Below are positions 24,567-37,263 of a stretch of DNA of 64,000 nucleotides, piece after piece; within the stretch, counting starts at the first letter, position 1; each line of letters starts with the position of its first letter. The stretch is taken from NCBI RefSeq assembly GCF_032854445.1, contig NC_088300.1, forward strand, positions 50,091,682 through 50,155,681, given 5' to 3'. This DNA comes from Liolophura sinensis. Lineage: Eukaryota > Mollusca > Polyplacophora > Chitonida > Chitonidae. Position numbers and translations under genes: made by a program. The notes under the pieces are model-generated. The model did not search any database and was not told the DNA's origin. It worked only from the letters and a program-made list of their open reading frames with translations.

Positions 24567-25039
24567 TAGTCTTTTTTTCCCCCAGAATCGTATTTATTTA
24601 GATCTTCTATTTGTGGGAGACAGCTTGTGTAAATGAAAGTTAAACTGCGTGTAAGTCCACACAAGAAATGTGTGAGAGTGTGTGTGTGTGTTTGTTTGCT
24701 ATATAATTGTATCGACTTATACATAACATTCGTTCAATTTGAAGTCATTTTACGCTGAGCACTATCGGTTGCTGTTATAAACCTGACCTATTTTTGTAAG
24801 GTTTCGCACTGTAATGAAACTTTAAACTGCTTAGAAGGCTACACGAATTAGTTTGACACATGGAAGTAAAATGGAGGCGTTTAAAGGTATTGGCCTATAG
24901 AGAATCAAGGACGATCGCTTGAATGAACGTAGCTTAGCGTACGCCCCACTTGCACACATATTCATGTGGGTATGGATTCATTTTAATAATATACACTTAA
25001 ACTGTGTGTTTATTTCTTTTCAACGCTCGCTGCAAGAAC

Positions 25040-25213
25040 TATTTATCTGTTTATCTGATTGGTGTTTTGCACGGTGCTGAAAAATACTTCACTTATACGA
25101 CCAGCATTATGGTGGCCAGGAATATGGTGGCAGGAAACCGGGCAGAACCCGGGGGAGACCCCGATAGTTCCCACGGTCACGTACCCCCCCCCCCCCACCC
25201 CCGCCTCCCCCAC
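25040..25213 (-). mobile_element. SINE family A, 3' half, interrupted by a C run (copy 1)
   Basis: TATTTATCTGTTTATCTGAT tail complement through GCATTATGGTGG and GGAAACCGGGCAGAACCCGG, then a C-rich run replaces the rest. An internal GGTGGCCAGGAATAT duplication is present. The twin in the second tandem copy is at about 27478-27662. Confidence 0.75.
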
Positions 25214-25370
25214 AAGAAGTGATTCATTATAATCTTATGTTTTCTATGAGAGAATAGATTATGTTACTGCAGCATGATATCTTGTTATGGACAACACAAT
25301 ATCCCGTTATATCTGCAAGTCTATCATTTATAAGGTAACAGTTTTCACAAGTATATAAGTATATATAAAG

Positions 25371-25372
<2 letters not shown>

Positions 25373-25424
<52 letters not shown>
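25373..25424. repeat. AT dinucleotide microsatellite
   Basis: About 26 AT units. The duplicate copy at 27799-27849 has a similar array joined directly to its left flank, so the two tandem copies differ in length here. Confidence 0.9.
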
Positions 25425-25426
<2 letters not shown>

Positions 25427-26029
25427 TGCCATCCTTGAGAAAGCATTATTTTGTTAACTTAACCTATGACTTTCACAACATAAATGAAATGCTTAAAATT
25501 GTTAATAGAAAATATTATATACCATTCACTGTCATAAACACTTTCACTACTCATTATTCGAATTAATACATTCCCCGTTATAATACAATCAAAGTGAATA
25601 ATTATTGTTTTCGTTTGACTTTACGACAGTTCCTCATGGAATATGGCATTGCATGCATTTGATTAGCCAATCATATTCGATTCTGTTTCCTTTTAAACCG
25701 TTTTATTTGTTCTTGCCGGTTTACTTACTTGGAGCGCAAAAGGATGCATGTATGTTAACCTGGATCGTGTATGTAAGAGACGGTGTCCTCGTTTAGCTCT
25801 ATACGATCTCTGTGAATGAAATCACTCTATCTAATACTTTATTGCGTATTTATTTAGAGATTGCACCACATTGTGACAACAACAAAAATCTTATGTTCGT
25901 GAGAGGAGAACAGTTAGAAAACGTGTCGATTTATTACGAGCTCTGTAATGATGAACAATTCTTCAGGACATACGGGGCAGGTTGTGGCCAACTGGTTGTG
26001 GTTACCTTTCAATAGCTAGGCCACAATCG

Positions 26030-26501
26030 CCAGAGAAATTTGAATATACATTTGCTTCTATTGTTCTCGGGTCCTTTATGGCCACATGCGATCGACGGAT
26101 TTCTCTCTTGAAGTCTCGCGTAAAATTCCTGTAGCACCACTTGCTCACTATACTCCTCTTGTTGTTGATGGCGGTAACTTGAAATGCTGTTAACGAGACC
26201 ATATCCTTCAGCCCGTTGTCGACCCTTCCCTTTCAGTAGGACAATGCTCGTCTCCATACGGCTCGGGTGAGAATTTTTGGATGCAAACAACTTTAATATG
26301 GCCCCTTGGCCTATAAGTTCGTCTGATTTAGCACCTATTGAGCAGGATCGCCAGAGAAGACAGCCTCAAAACCTCGACGCAATAGCTAGAGACCTAACCA
26401 GGGTGTGGATGGAGATTCCACAAAGATCGCTTACTCGTCTGATGACTTCAGATAGCCGGAGAGGCACAAAAAGCCATCGTGGTGGACACACTTGTTACTG
26501 A
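26030..26501 (+). pseudogene. Tc1/mariner-like transposase remnant, copy 1
   Basis: The C-terminal part of a Tc1-like transposase. The FQ-stop-DNARLHTARV segment (near 26230-26265) is the family's QQDNARPH block, with the second catalytic Asp kept but a TAG in front of it. After a frameshift, the 75-codon frame at 26277-26501 carries APWPISSSDLAPIEQ, the WP-SPDLNPIE block with the last catalytic Glu, and ends in the RRGTKSHRGGHTCY terminus typical of the family. A gap follows the PIE motif where HLWDELGR should be. Upstream parts (DNA-binding domain, first catalytic Asp) are not recognisable. Inactive. Terminal inverted repeats were not found. Confidence 0.75.
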
Positions 26502-26570
26502 GCTTAGCAAACTTCATTTTGACCCTTCCTCCGTCAATGATCTTGAAAACGTATTAAGGGCTTGAGACGT

Positions 26571-27799
26571 AATCTGATCTGTTACAGGAATCCCTTTCAA
26601 GCTATGACGTCAGAATTATAGAGTGGGCGAAATCGAACAGAGCCGCAGCCACCGATAATTATCTCGCATTTGATACACTTCTTAACGTCACATAGGGTCA
26701 CGTGGAGTTATATACATGTAATACACACTCACATCTTCACCGATTACTTCCTCAGATCGACTAAGTACATGGGAAGTCTTCATATTACGAAAACACCCAC
26801 GTCAGAAACAGTAAAAATGTTCGCATTCCTTCACTTTGATAAATTATACTTTGTTCAGATTTCCACATCTGCAAAATCCTAAAAATATCCTACTTTCACA
26901 TTAGCTCTCTTGGAATCAGTCAGCAAATATTCATAGTCTTTTTCGCCACGATATGGCTGAAATATTGCCGATGTGGCGTTAAGCCATAATCATTCATTCA
27001 TTCATAGTCTTTTTTTCCCCCAGAATCGTATTTATTTAGATCTTCTATTTGTGGGAGACAGCTTGTGTAAATGAAAGTTAAACTGCGTGTAAGTCCACAC
27101 AAGAAATGTGTGAGTGTGTGTGTGTGTGTTTGTTTGCTATATAATTGTATCGACTTATACATAACATTCGTTCAATTTGAAGTCATTTTACGCTGAGCAC
27201 TATCGGTTGCTGTTATAAACCTGACCTATTTTTGTAAGGTTTCGCACTGTAATGAAACTTTAAACTGCTTAGAAGGCTACACGAATTAGTTTGACACATG
27301 GAAGTAAAATGGAGGCGTTTAAAGGTATTGGCCTATAGAGAATCAAGGACGATCGCTTGAATGAACGTAGCTTAGCGTACGCCCCACTTGGCGCGCACAC
27401 ATAGTCATGTGGGTATGGATTCATTTTAATAATATACACTTAAACTGTGTGTTTATTTCTTTTCAACGCTCGCTGCAAGAACTATTTATCTGTTTATCTG
27501 ATTGGTGTTTTGCACGGTGCTGAAAAATACTTCACTTATACGACCAGCATTATGGTGGCCAGGAATATGGTGGCAGGAAACCGGGCAGAACCCGGGGGAG
27601 ACCCTGATAGTTCCCACGGTCACGTACCCCCACCCCCCCCCCCCCCGCCTCCCCCACAAGAAGTGATTCATTATAATCTTATGTTTTCTATGAGAGAATA
27701 GAATAGATTATGTTACTGCAGCATGATATCTTGTTATGGACAACACAATATCCCGTTATATCTGCAAGTCTATCATTTATAAGGTAACAGTTTTCACAA

Positions 27800-27851
<52 letters not shown>

Positions 27852-29000
27852 TGCCATCCTTGAGAAAGCATTATTTTGTTAACTTAACCTATGACTTTCA
27901 CAACATAAATGAAATGCTTAAAATTGTTAATAGAAAATATTATATACCATTCACTGTCATAAACACTTTCACTACTCATTATTCGAATTAATACATTCCC
28001 CGTTATAATACAATCAAAGTGAATAATTATTGTTTTCGTTTGACTTTACGACAGTTCCTCATGGAATATGGCATTGCATGCATTTGATTAGCCAATCATA
28101 TTCGATTCTGTTTCCTTTTAAACCGTTTTATTTGTTCTTGCCGGTTTACTTACTTGGAGCGCAAAAGGATGCATGTATGTTAACCTGGATCGTGTATGTA
28201 AGAGACGGTGCGATAGGAGTCCTCGTTTAGCTCTATACGATCTCTGTGAATGAAATCACTCTATCTAATACTTTATTGCGTATTTATTTAGAGATTGCAC
28301 CACATTGTGACAACAACAAAAATCTTATGTTCGTGAGAGGAGAACAGTTAGAAAACGTGTCGATTTATTACGAGCTCTGTAATGATGAACAATTCTTCAG
28401 GACATACGGGGCAGGTTGTGGCCGACTGGTTGTGGTTACCTTTCAATAGCTAGGCCACAATCGCCAGAGAAATTTGAATATACCTTTGCTTCTATTGTTC
28501 TCGGGTCCTTTGTGGCCACATGCGATCGACGGATTTCTCTCTTGAAGTCTCGCGTTAAATTCCTGTAGCACCACTTGCTCACTATACTCCTCTTGTTGTT
28601 GATGGCGGTAACTTGAAATGCTGTTAACGAGACCATATCCTTCAGCCCGTTGTCGACCCTTCCCTTTCAGTAGGACAATGCTCGTCTCCATACGGCTCGG
28701 GTGAGAATTTTTGGATGCAAACAACTTTAATATGGCCCCTTGGCCTATAAGTTCGTCTGATTTAGCACCTATTGAGCAGGATCGCCAGAGAAGACAGCCT
28801 CAAAACCTCGACGCAATAGCTAGAGACCTAACCAGGGTGTGGATGGAGATTCCACAAAGATCGCTTACTCGTCTGATGACTTCAGATAGCCGGAGAGGCA
28901 CAAAAAGCCATCGTGGTGGACACATTTGTTACTGAGCTTACCAAACTTCATTTTGACCCTTCCTCCGTCAATGATCTTGAAAATGTATTAAGGGCTTGAG
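26571..29000. repeat. Tandem duplication of ~2.5 kb, copy 2
   Basis: Twin of 24048-26566, ending at the shared word AAGGGCTTGAG. It lacks about 85 bp present in copy 1 (after ATACACTTCTT near 26684), has a shorter AT array and a few substitutions, and has a small extra GCGATAGGA near 28211. High identity over non-coding DNA means a recent event. Confidence 0.9.
28464..28935 (+). pseudogene. Tc1/mariner-like transposase remnant, copy 2
   Basis: Copy 2 of the same dead transposase segment, with the same TAG before DNARLHTARV and the same frameshift before APWPISSSDLAPIEQ. The lesions therefore pre-date the tandem duplication; the element did not move here, it was copied with the surrounding DNA. 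Confidence 0.75.
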
Positions 29001-29619
29001 CTGAATAATCATTTTTTTGCCTGCTCATTGACAGTAAGTTGGACTTTGACCATGAATAGAAAAAAATGGACAATATGTATGCGAAAGTGGAAGAACAATA
29101 TATTTATAGCTATGCACAATTACTTTGTTGAGTGAGTATAGGTCTACATGTGACAAAATGACTGATCCTATGTGTGTCGACTTACTATAAATGTTTTATC
29201 AAACTCTAAATATTTGACCACCACACCAAGGACATGAACGATAAAGCGTGAACGAAAAGTGTAAATACATAATATTTATATAGTGTTGACATAGTCTCAA
29301 AAATACGTTGATCTCGGCGACAATGAAAGAGTTACCTCCCGTAGTTACATGTTTAAATCACCACATATCAACTAAAACAACCAACCAAAATAACATCCGG
29401 TTGTTGAATTTTTGTTACCTCAAATAAGCACGAGATAACTTATGCCTGTGGTTAAATAGTATTAATAGGATATATTAGAGACTGGTACATACATCTTGAT
29501 CTATTCTGTGTGACACCTAACTGTTAAAACCGCTAGGCTGTCATTGGATGAGTGGCAAAGATTAAAGACGGTGTAAGTGGATGGAGACTAACTATGATAA
29601 ATGGCATGATATGGTCTGA
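29001..29619. other. Unassigned DNA
   Basis: No gene, repeat or mobile element recognised. AT-rich with frequent stops on both strands. By position it corresponds to the 21280-21640 part of unit V, but I cannot see clear similarity. Confidence 0.35.
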
Positions 29620-29840
29620 TTTAGAAAAAAACTACCCAAAACCCATTATAACGGATTCCATGTAAGCGGATGGGATATTATGAAATGCATGCATGTGTTT
29701 TTGTGTAACATATTTGCATGGGGATGTCTTAGTGCATATTTCAGCTTTGTCACCCAGAGTCAGAATAAATCGCCGAATGATATAAGCATGAACAATTGTG
29801 TCGGTTACTTTCTTGCATCGCTATCTTCCAACTACATCCA
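29620..29840. repeat. Right end of large repeat unit VI
   Basis: Resembles 21640-21850: ACTACCCAAAACCCATTATA with ACGACCCAAAATCCACTATA, GTAAGCGGATGG with ATAAGTGGATGA, and CATGGGGATGTCTTAGTGC with CATGGGGCTGTTTTAGCGC. Shows that unit VI once ran without a break to here. Confidence 0.6.
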
Positions 29841-30157
29841 ATATCGACTATATATACGGACATGTGAGTGTGTTAACAATATATACATGTAGAAAACCCC
29901 CAAAACAACAGTATATGTACATGTATACCGAAGGTAAAACTTAAGTGAATATTGAGTTTTAAATTTAAAAAGAAAACATGTAGACATGAGTAATTTACAA
30001 TATAGAGAGGAAAGGGAAACAGTATACGTACAAAATTATATAATGTCAATATACAACAAAACTGGAACAATACGTATACATGCAGTAATTTAAGTGTTCT
30101 ATATAAGCTGCAAACCTGCGTTTAGAACATTTTGATCCAACATCAACATTTTAATTC

Positions 30158-30484
30158 CCGGAGCGGTAGATCAAGGTCCAATCCTGGGTCGAGTCACACC
30201 TAAGATCTTAAATGAGGAAGTAGTAACTTCCTCGCTTGGCGTTCAGCATGAAGGAGATATTGCAACGACTGGTTGACCCATATCAGTGTAATGGCTCGGG
30301 TGGGCGACTTACTTGCCTTCGGTAAGTCGTCTCAGTAAATCAGCACTAGATAAAAGAGCGGTGGAAATCCGTCCTGCAACAAGGAGGCACATTACTTTAC
30401 ATGCACTCTAAGGATTCCTTCTTCGTTATGTGACTGAAAAATTGTTAAGTAAGACATTAAACCCCAAGCACTCACTCACTCACA
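30158..30484 (+). mobile_element. SINE of a third type, near complete
   Basis: Head with a B-box-like GGTCCAATCCTGGG, middle with CGACTGGTTGACCCATATCA and GTGTAATGGCTCGGGTGGGC, 3' module TTATGTGACTGAAAAATTGT and AGACATTAAACCCCAAGCAC, ending in (ACTC)n. This 3' module is widespread in molluscan SINEs (established knowledge of these genomes; the exact family was not checked). Unrelated to family A in its middle. Confidence 0.75.
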
Positions 30485-32114
30485 TTATAATCCTGTTATA
30501 AAGGGTCATATCCCTTGATAAAATGGAAAACATCCCACGTGGTTGATTCTTCAACGCCTCAAAATATTAAAGTGAACATTAAGTCAGTCACTAAAGCTGA
30601 AATAATTCGTAAAGTAGATAAAGATATTTTAAAAATTCTACACCGCTTATTTACAAAATAAATAGCAAACAATCGTGATTTCCGGGCCACTCATTTGATG
30701 ACGCCATTTTGCTATGTTATAGCTATCTAGAGTGACGTCATAAAACGTAGGAGCTCTCCCGTACCGTCGGTATTAAACAATGTGACAATGAGAAAATACA
30801 AACAAAACGCCTGATACCCAACCAAAGAGTATCAGTTTTGTTCTGTGTTTGAAGGGCCGGTGTTCCTTCAGTCAGGGCGATGTTGATGGACACAAGCGTC
30901 TTGCTTTACTTTTCCTGTTCGTCCTCTTCCTGCATTGGTGTAAGCATTTGGCCTAGCTGGCTGTACCGACTTCAGGGAATTTACCGAACATAGTAGGATC
31001 TTTTGATTGATTACATATCCTTATCAATAGATATCATTCAGATTTTAGGAAGATATTTTCGTAATAAATCTGATTTTGCCAAGGAAAAATGAAGCAAAGT
31101 CACAATATTTTTCTTAAAGCTGTGACTCTCCCAAGGCGGTTTTCTTGACAACTCACCCCGGCAAGTTACTGCAGTGTCCTGCCCAACATGTACCCATTGT
31201 GACACGGTCAACCATTCCCAGTTTTGACGTGACAGCAAATTATCACTTGACGCTTTTAGCGCTAGTGACTGGCCAAGTTCATAAGGGCTTCTACAAGGTG
31301 GGTGCTCAGAGTGAATTGTCCTTCAGTGCCACATCCCAAATGCTGAACTTCATCTTCTCGGCTTCCAAAACTTAATATAATTTTTTACATATTTTCCTGT
31401 GATAACTATGTCCGATATAATTTCTTTCTATGCATATAGAGTGACAGACTTCATTTTCACTTTAATTAAATTCTGCACAGCTGTACTACCATTCACCGAT
31501 CGTGTTGAAAATTTAAATATTTTTTATAAATCTACTTATGAATCAGTAATAACAGTACTTTAATCAGTAATAAGTTAGAGCAACTTGAAATTTATAGCAC
31601 GTGTGAGGAGTTTAATAAAGTAAATGTAAATAAATAAATAAACGTCACCGAGGAAAACGTTTCAGTTTGAATGCCTTATATTTGAAAACAAAAAATGAAA
31701 TAATACTGCCAACTAATTTGAGAAATGCACTTGGCAAAATGACTCCCTGCAATCACGCATGGCTTGGTATTAAAAGTGATTATTGTTCTCGTTTCCTATG
31801 CTTTGCTTATGTTTTCAGGAATAAAAATGTATGTTTAAAATTGCACAAACAGTTATTTATTATCCATGTATTCCTTTGAATATTTAAAATGTATCTACAT
31901 TTCGTTTGAACAAATTCCTCAGTGATCCTGTATGTTTTGAACAAAATACCATGTTCACAAATCAAACAAAACATAATTTTGTTTCGATGTCATATTTGTA
32001 AAAGTTATAAATATTAAGCGAACCGTGACCCACTCTATTAATATACATGTTACAATCATGACTTCCGCGCCACACATTCAAACCGGTCTTCATTTAGCAT
32101 AATATATAGTTGTT
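30485..32114. other. Unassigned DNA
   Basis: No supported gene. A plus-strand frame at 31145-31375 and the overlapping minus frame at 31038-31238 are both open; a GGGG|TGAGTT donor-like site on the minus strand near 31152 is not supported by an acceptor or a domain. 31380-32100 is AT-rich. Confidence 0.35.
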
Positions 32115-32392
32115 TGGGAGCGAGTCCTAACATTGTGGTTTAAAATGCTTGTGTTTCAATCGCAAAGACAATCAGGTTTCAGATTCAATCCCGTCACTGG
32201 GCAGGGAATTTGTACATTTCTTGGCTCTCACTACTCGTGGGGTCTTGATGACAATAAGTGCGTCAGACATGGGAAAGTTCGTAAATAATAATCAAAGGCC
32301 AGTGGTTTACGCCGGGCGCTCCAGTTTCAACACCCATAAAACTGACCGCCATCGTACAAGTAAAATACTCCTGAGTGTGGCTTTAAATAACC
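32115..32392 (+). mobile_element. SINE family B, near complete
   Basis: A B-box-like AGATTCAATCCCGTCACTGG in the head, then a middle with TCAAAGGCCAGTGGTTTACG and CCATAAAACTGACCGCCATC, then GTACAAGTAAAATACTCCTG and GAGTGTGGCTTTAAATAACC. The head and middle differ from family A but the 3' part is clearly related to family A's. Confidence 0.65.
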
Positions 32393-32523
32393 GTACACCG
32401 TACTCAAGAATATTTCACTAATATATACCACAGCGGCCAACATTATGGTAGGAGGAAACCGTTCAGAGCCCAGGAGAAAACCACGGCCAACCGAAGGTTG
32501 ATGCCAGACCTTCCCACGCACGA
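32393..32523 (-). mobile_element. SINE family A, partial, minus strand, joined tail to tail with a family B SINE
   Basis: GTACTCAAGAATATTTCACT, then GGCCAACATTATGG and GAGGAAACCGTTCAGAGCCC, ending at AGACCTTCCCACG. It lacks the AT-rich tail and abuts the 3' end of the family B SINE directly. Confidence 0.7.
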
Positions 32524-32981
32524 TTTCTCACGATATATTTTGTATTTTTGGCGTGTACATATCTATACGTGAAACCTGCTGTGTTTGTTTTTCATCTGTA
32601 CAGTAATGTATTGAGTGTATAACCATTACATATTTCTGGTTTGTGTATGTTTTTTTTTGGATATGTAATACAGTTTGTCACACGCATTCCGTTGTGTACA
32701 ACATGCCTGCTATGTTGGGCATTAGCTGTGAGTAATTCAGAAATTCCTTTAATTTCTCCCCAGTTAGTGTTAGCTAATTTAGTACATAGGCGTTTCTCTC
32801 ACCTAAAGGTCTTGCGACTCAAGTAGACGTCTTCTATGTTAGATGTAAGAAAGGCCGCAGGCCAGACGAAACTGTGGGTTTTGTATTTACTTTATATAAA
32901 TAAAAAGTATATATATACTTAACAAGTAATATAAATGTTAATCACGGAACCACAAGCATGTACATTATTTTGATATCAGAA
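32524..32981. other. Unassigned DNA
   Basis: No gene recognised. A T run at 32650-32658 and an AT-rich stretch around 32890-32935. Confidence 0.35.
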
Positions 32982-33690
32982 GCCCTATTCAAGTCAAAGG
33001 AAGTATCGAGTCTTCAAAAACCATCAGATGCATTAACACAGAGAGAGACAGAAGGAGAAGTTATATTCTTAATGAAAAATATGAGCCACGTGTGAGATCG
33101 TAAAGTTAAGGCGTTCGATAGCTTAAACCAGGCCTAATGACAAATTTTAGCATATTTCATGCATGTAATCTATTGAAGTAGCGATAGTAGCAAGTTTTAC
33201 ATAGAAATGTAAGTTTTACGTAAAGAAATTCAACAATATCCCTCGGAAAATGATAAGTTAGCTAGTCGCTGACTTCACCTACATCTTAATAATACTATTG
33301 TTGACCCCCGGAATTTCCACATAAACGTATGACAACAATACCACATTAATTGGAAACATGCAACTCCAGTGCATACTTATATTTTTTTTACAGAAGAAAT
33401 AAAACATCTCAAGTAAAACCAACTGTATTGCAAAGACAGCACGTTTACTTTTTTTTCCTTTAAAATTTTCACCCTCTTTTCTGTAAAATGTTGTTCAGAT
33501 ATATTTATACATATTTGCTGATTACACTTCTATGATGTAATCTTGTTTGACATTTCAAGAACATATTTTAGATCCGATGACGCGGCCTCAGCGGCTCAAT
33601 GACCCAGGCGCCTCTCACCATTGCAGTCTAGCTCATGCTAACTTCCTTTCCGGCCGTACGTGGGAAGGTCTTCTAGCACCCTGCGAATGG
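32982..33690. repeat. Dispersed duplication X (partner at 41101-41777)
   Basis: Highly similar to 41101-41777 in the same orientation, starting at GCCCTATTCAAGTCAA and ending inside a family A SINE at CACCCTGCGAATGG. X has about 33 bp near 33282-33314 that Y lacks. Because Y continues to the natural end of the SINE and X stops in its middle, X is the likely derived copy. Confidence 0.85.
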
Positions 33691-33957
33691 AACTTCTTGC
33701 ATCTATAAATTCACATGAATACATCACCAAAGGCCGGGCTTTTGTGGGCATAGTTGTTGTAAGTATATGCAACTAAACAATTCTTGCAAAACAGTGAATT
33801 ACTTTACTCTAACAGACCATTGAAATAAAAAACATATCTAGAAAACATTATGTTGATCAGTCTTGTCCACTTATAGTTTTGAATTGGTCTTACAGCTCCC
33901 GCGTAGATCACTTGAACAAATAAAGCAGATATTCAAAATAGTTATCAAAATTATATC
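33691..33957. other. Short unassigned stretch between duplication X and the minisatellite
   Basis: AT-rich, no feature seen. Confidence 0.4.
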
Positions 33958-34876
33958 GATGAAGATTATTCGTTCAGAGGAATATAGATGAAGATTATTC
34001 GTTCAGAGGAATGTAGATGAAGATTATTCGTTCAGAGGAATGTAGATGAAGATTATTCGTTCAGAGGAAAATAGATGAAGATTATTCGTTCAGAGGAATA
34101 TAGATGAAGATTATTCGTTCAGAGGAATGTAGATGAAGATTATTCGTTCAGAGGAAAATAGATGAAGATTATTCGTTCAGAGGAAAATAGATGAAGATTA
34201 TTTGTTCAGAGGAAAATAGATGAAGATTATTCGTTCAGAGGAAAATAGATGAAGATTATTTGTTCAGAGGAAAATAGAACGAGATTATTCGTTCAGAGGA
34301 AAATAGATGGAGATTATTCGTTCAGAGGAAAATAGATGGAGATTATTCGTTCAGAGGAAAATAGATGGAGATTGTTTGTTCAGAGGAAAGTAGATGGAGA
34401 TCATTTGTTCAGAGGAAAATAGATGAAGATTATTTGTTCAGAGGGAAGTAGATGGAGATCATTTGTTCAGAGGAAAATAGATGAAGATTATTCGTTCAGA
34501 GGAAAATAGATGAAGATTATTTGTTCAGAGGAAAATAGATGAAGATTATTCGTTCAGAGGAAAATAGATGAAGATTATTTGTTCAGAGGAAAATAGAACG
34601 AGATTATTCGTTCAGAGGAAAATAGATGGAGATTATTCGTTCAGAGGAAAATAGATGGAGATTATTCGTTCAGAGGAAAATAGATGGAGATTGTTTGTTC
34701 AGAGGAAAATAGATCGAGATTATTCGTTCAGAGGAAAATAGATGGAGATTATTTGTTCAGAGGAAAATAGATGGAGATTATTTGTTCAGAGGAAAATAGA
34801 TAGAGATTTTTCATTCACAAGGATATAGAGGGAGACTATTCGTTCAGAGTGATATAGATGGAGATTAGCCCTGACG
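33958..34876. repeat. 29-bp minisatellite, about 31 copies
   Basis: Unit GATGAAGATTATTCGTTCAG plus AGGAAAATA (29 bp). Variant positions include GATGAAG/GATGGAG, ATTC/ATTT and AAAATA/ATGTA. A rare AGAACGAG variant occurs at 34276 and again at 34595, exactly 319 bp (11 units) apart, with the same order of variants around it, so blocks of several units were copied together. The unit length is not a multiple of three and no continuous frame exists; non-coding. The purine-rich strand is the plus strand. Confidence 0.95.
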
Positions 34877-36423
34877 GATAGCTGGGATCTACTTATTTCA
34901 GACTTATTTCAGTCATTCATGATATTCGACTGTGTATCTATGGTTCGTTGTTACATGCTCTTGTACGTACATGTACATATATTATATTATATTTTCGTTC
35001 ACGAGATCACAATTCGTGGGACACCGTCATACAGGAAAATATTATGTCATTTAAATGATAACAAGAAATTAGTCCACCAGCCCATGCAGCCTCGTTCTTA
35101 TAAACTTCCTGAATGTTAAACTGTTACCTTCTGTTACCCGGTGGTAAATTAAAATAGACCAACATATAACATGCATAAACAACAATGACAGTGGACCAGT
35201 CTGGCAACCGCTTCATCCGGGTACTTTCGTTCTGGCTCTATATACCCGGACAGGGCTGCTCCCGGTAAAAAAAACAAAAGGTTGCCACTCTCGTGCGCTT
35301 GAGGCTGAACAAAACCTTGTGAGGACAGTGCTAGTATTTCCTTCTTGGGTTGAAATGAAGTCGGAAGTGTTAGCAGAAAGAACAATACCGGTAGGCCCAA
35401 GCTATCCATGGCAGCTGTCATGGTTATATTATCAACCGGGATGTTAGTCGAGTATTAACAGTATTTAAACAGTACAGGCCGCCTTTTGTTTGTCGTGCTA
35501 ATCTCTATATCTGCACTTTCAGGAAATTAAGTGGACATTTGGACCACGTCAGTGTTGTTTTAAAATTAAGAAAGTACAAGGAAGCGATACAATGTACGAG
35601 TCTATAAATGACCTGCAGCAGTATAGCCTGCGTAACAGATTTTCCCTTGATATCACTTATCAGACGAAACAAGATGTTTTAAAACTTGCTACCTGATGTA
35701 CTGCACATAGGTAGATCGCGCTTAACACACGCATTTGGGAAGCACTTGACAAGACATAGATGGCAGCTGAGTCTCATCTTTAATTCATCTAATTCTCTAA
35801 TGTTATTTACTGGTCTTAGTCATTTAGTAATCCCCAAAATGTAACAATACTGGAAATGGCGCTATTCCTGTTACGAAGGTGTCTATTGGCTAGAGTCGTC
35901 AGATAGCGTCAGAAAACTAACATACATCCTATATATGTGAAAGAATAAATATTGTAACGCTTGGTTTACCATGGTTACATGCTGTTTTTTTTTAATATTT
36001 GTGTTCAGGGTGAAATAGGATTCATATTACGTTATTAAATTTAATTTGGTTCCGTATTTGTTTATATATTTATGATGATGAGTATAATAATGAATGATGT
36101 ACGTTGCATTTTTCATTTTCCGGGAAATTCCGACGTCAGTAAATGTCTGGTGGATGACGTGGAATTTATGATGTCACACTGATAACCAATCATCGCCGGC
36201 TACAAAAACAAAAAATATCGCTGAATATTATTTACAAAGATCCAGAGTCTAAAAAAAAGGTGAAGCATTCGTCACTTGGTTACCCAATGAAACTGTTGCG
36301 ACTACTTTTTTTAAGTTACTTTTTTTTTATTTGTGCTAGTTGTGATTATGCGTAATGGCGACGGACAGGTATACCGGTGGGTGCAAATTGGAAGAAAACC
36401 CCACCTTCTGTGACTATTTTCCT
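34877..36423. other. Unassigned DNA
   Basis: A 90-codon minus-strand frame at 35149-35421 begins with a short hydrophobic stretch (LPVLFFLLTLPTSF) resembling a signal peptide, but it has no domain, no upstream context and several in-frame features of random sequence; not called. No repeat recognised. Confidence 0.35.
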
Positions 36424-36632
36424 GGAAAAATATGCTGGAATGTATTCTGTTATCGTAGCCGATTATTCTGTCACTGCAGCCGATTGTTCGGTTAAATATA
36501 GCACATATATTTTTATTGCATTCAACAAAATACTTTATTACACTAGAAAGATATTATGTTGAATATGACACAGTATTATGTTACATTCTTGCATTTTTAC
36601 TTGCATTTTAAGTAAACAGATCATTTTTTTAG
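36424..36632. mobile_element. MITE-like element, copy 2
   Basis: Same orientation as 21869-22109: shared GAATGTATTCTGTTAT, TCTG then GTTAAATATA, ACTAGAAAGATATTATGTTG (copy 1 ACTAACAGGTTATTATGTTA) and AATATGACACA. The right end GTAAACAGATCATTTTTTT is the complement of copy 1's left end. Internal rearrangement has shortened the inverted repeats. Confidence 0.55.
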
Positions 36633-37220
36633 TAAAATAGCAGATCAAACTTCCGGTTAGTGACAGGGGATTTTAGAAACACGACCTCTTAAATAGGACA
36701 ATCGTCTAAAAATAGATGTCACTATGCAAATCCTCATTTTCAACCGACCATAACGTGAGGGATTCATGTACAATACAGTAGGCTGTGGTATATTCATGCA
36801 TAAAAACAGTTGGATTGCACGAAATTGTGGTCAGATTACTATACAGTAAGTTCCGGAACAAGGTTTTTGACGTGTATACACAATGATGAAAGATCTACTG
36901 TATCTGGAGAAAGGTTTCACGCACACACACAGCCGTACAGCTATGTAGGTCAAAAAAATATCATGCAGTGCCCTGCTATATATATAATGTCGGCGTGACC
37001 CCTCCTTACTTTCATTCAGGAATTTTGTCCGGTTTACTACCGGCTAATGCGCTCCTGCTATTTCTCAAATCAAATGTATTTACTTGGATATGTATTTATT
37101 TGGCTTGGATGTTTAAGTTTAGCACAGAGCATGCCAGGATATTCAAAACTTGCATACGCATCTTCTTTTAATAGTTTGAACAAGTGGGACAATTTGCATG
37201 GTAAAGAAACTTAAATATAT

Positions 37221-37263
<43 letters not shown>

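Larger units (their letters stand above)
24048..26566. repeat. Tandem duplication of ~2.5 kb, copy 1
   Basis: Matches 26571-29000 almost base for base. It includes a 24161-24245 segment that copy 2 lacks but that unit V has (about 20912-21005), so copy 1 keeps the ancestral form. Contents: a SINE tail, a partial family A SINE, a C run, an AT microsatellite and a dead Tc1-like transposase. Confidence 0.9.
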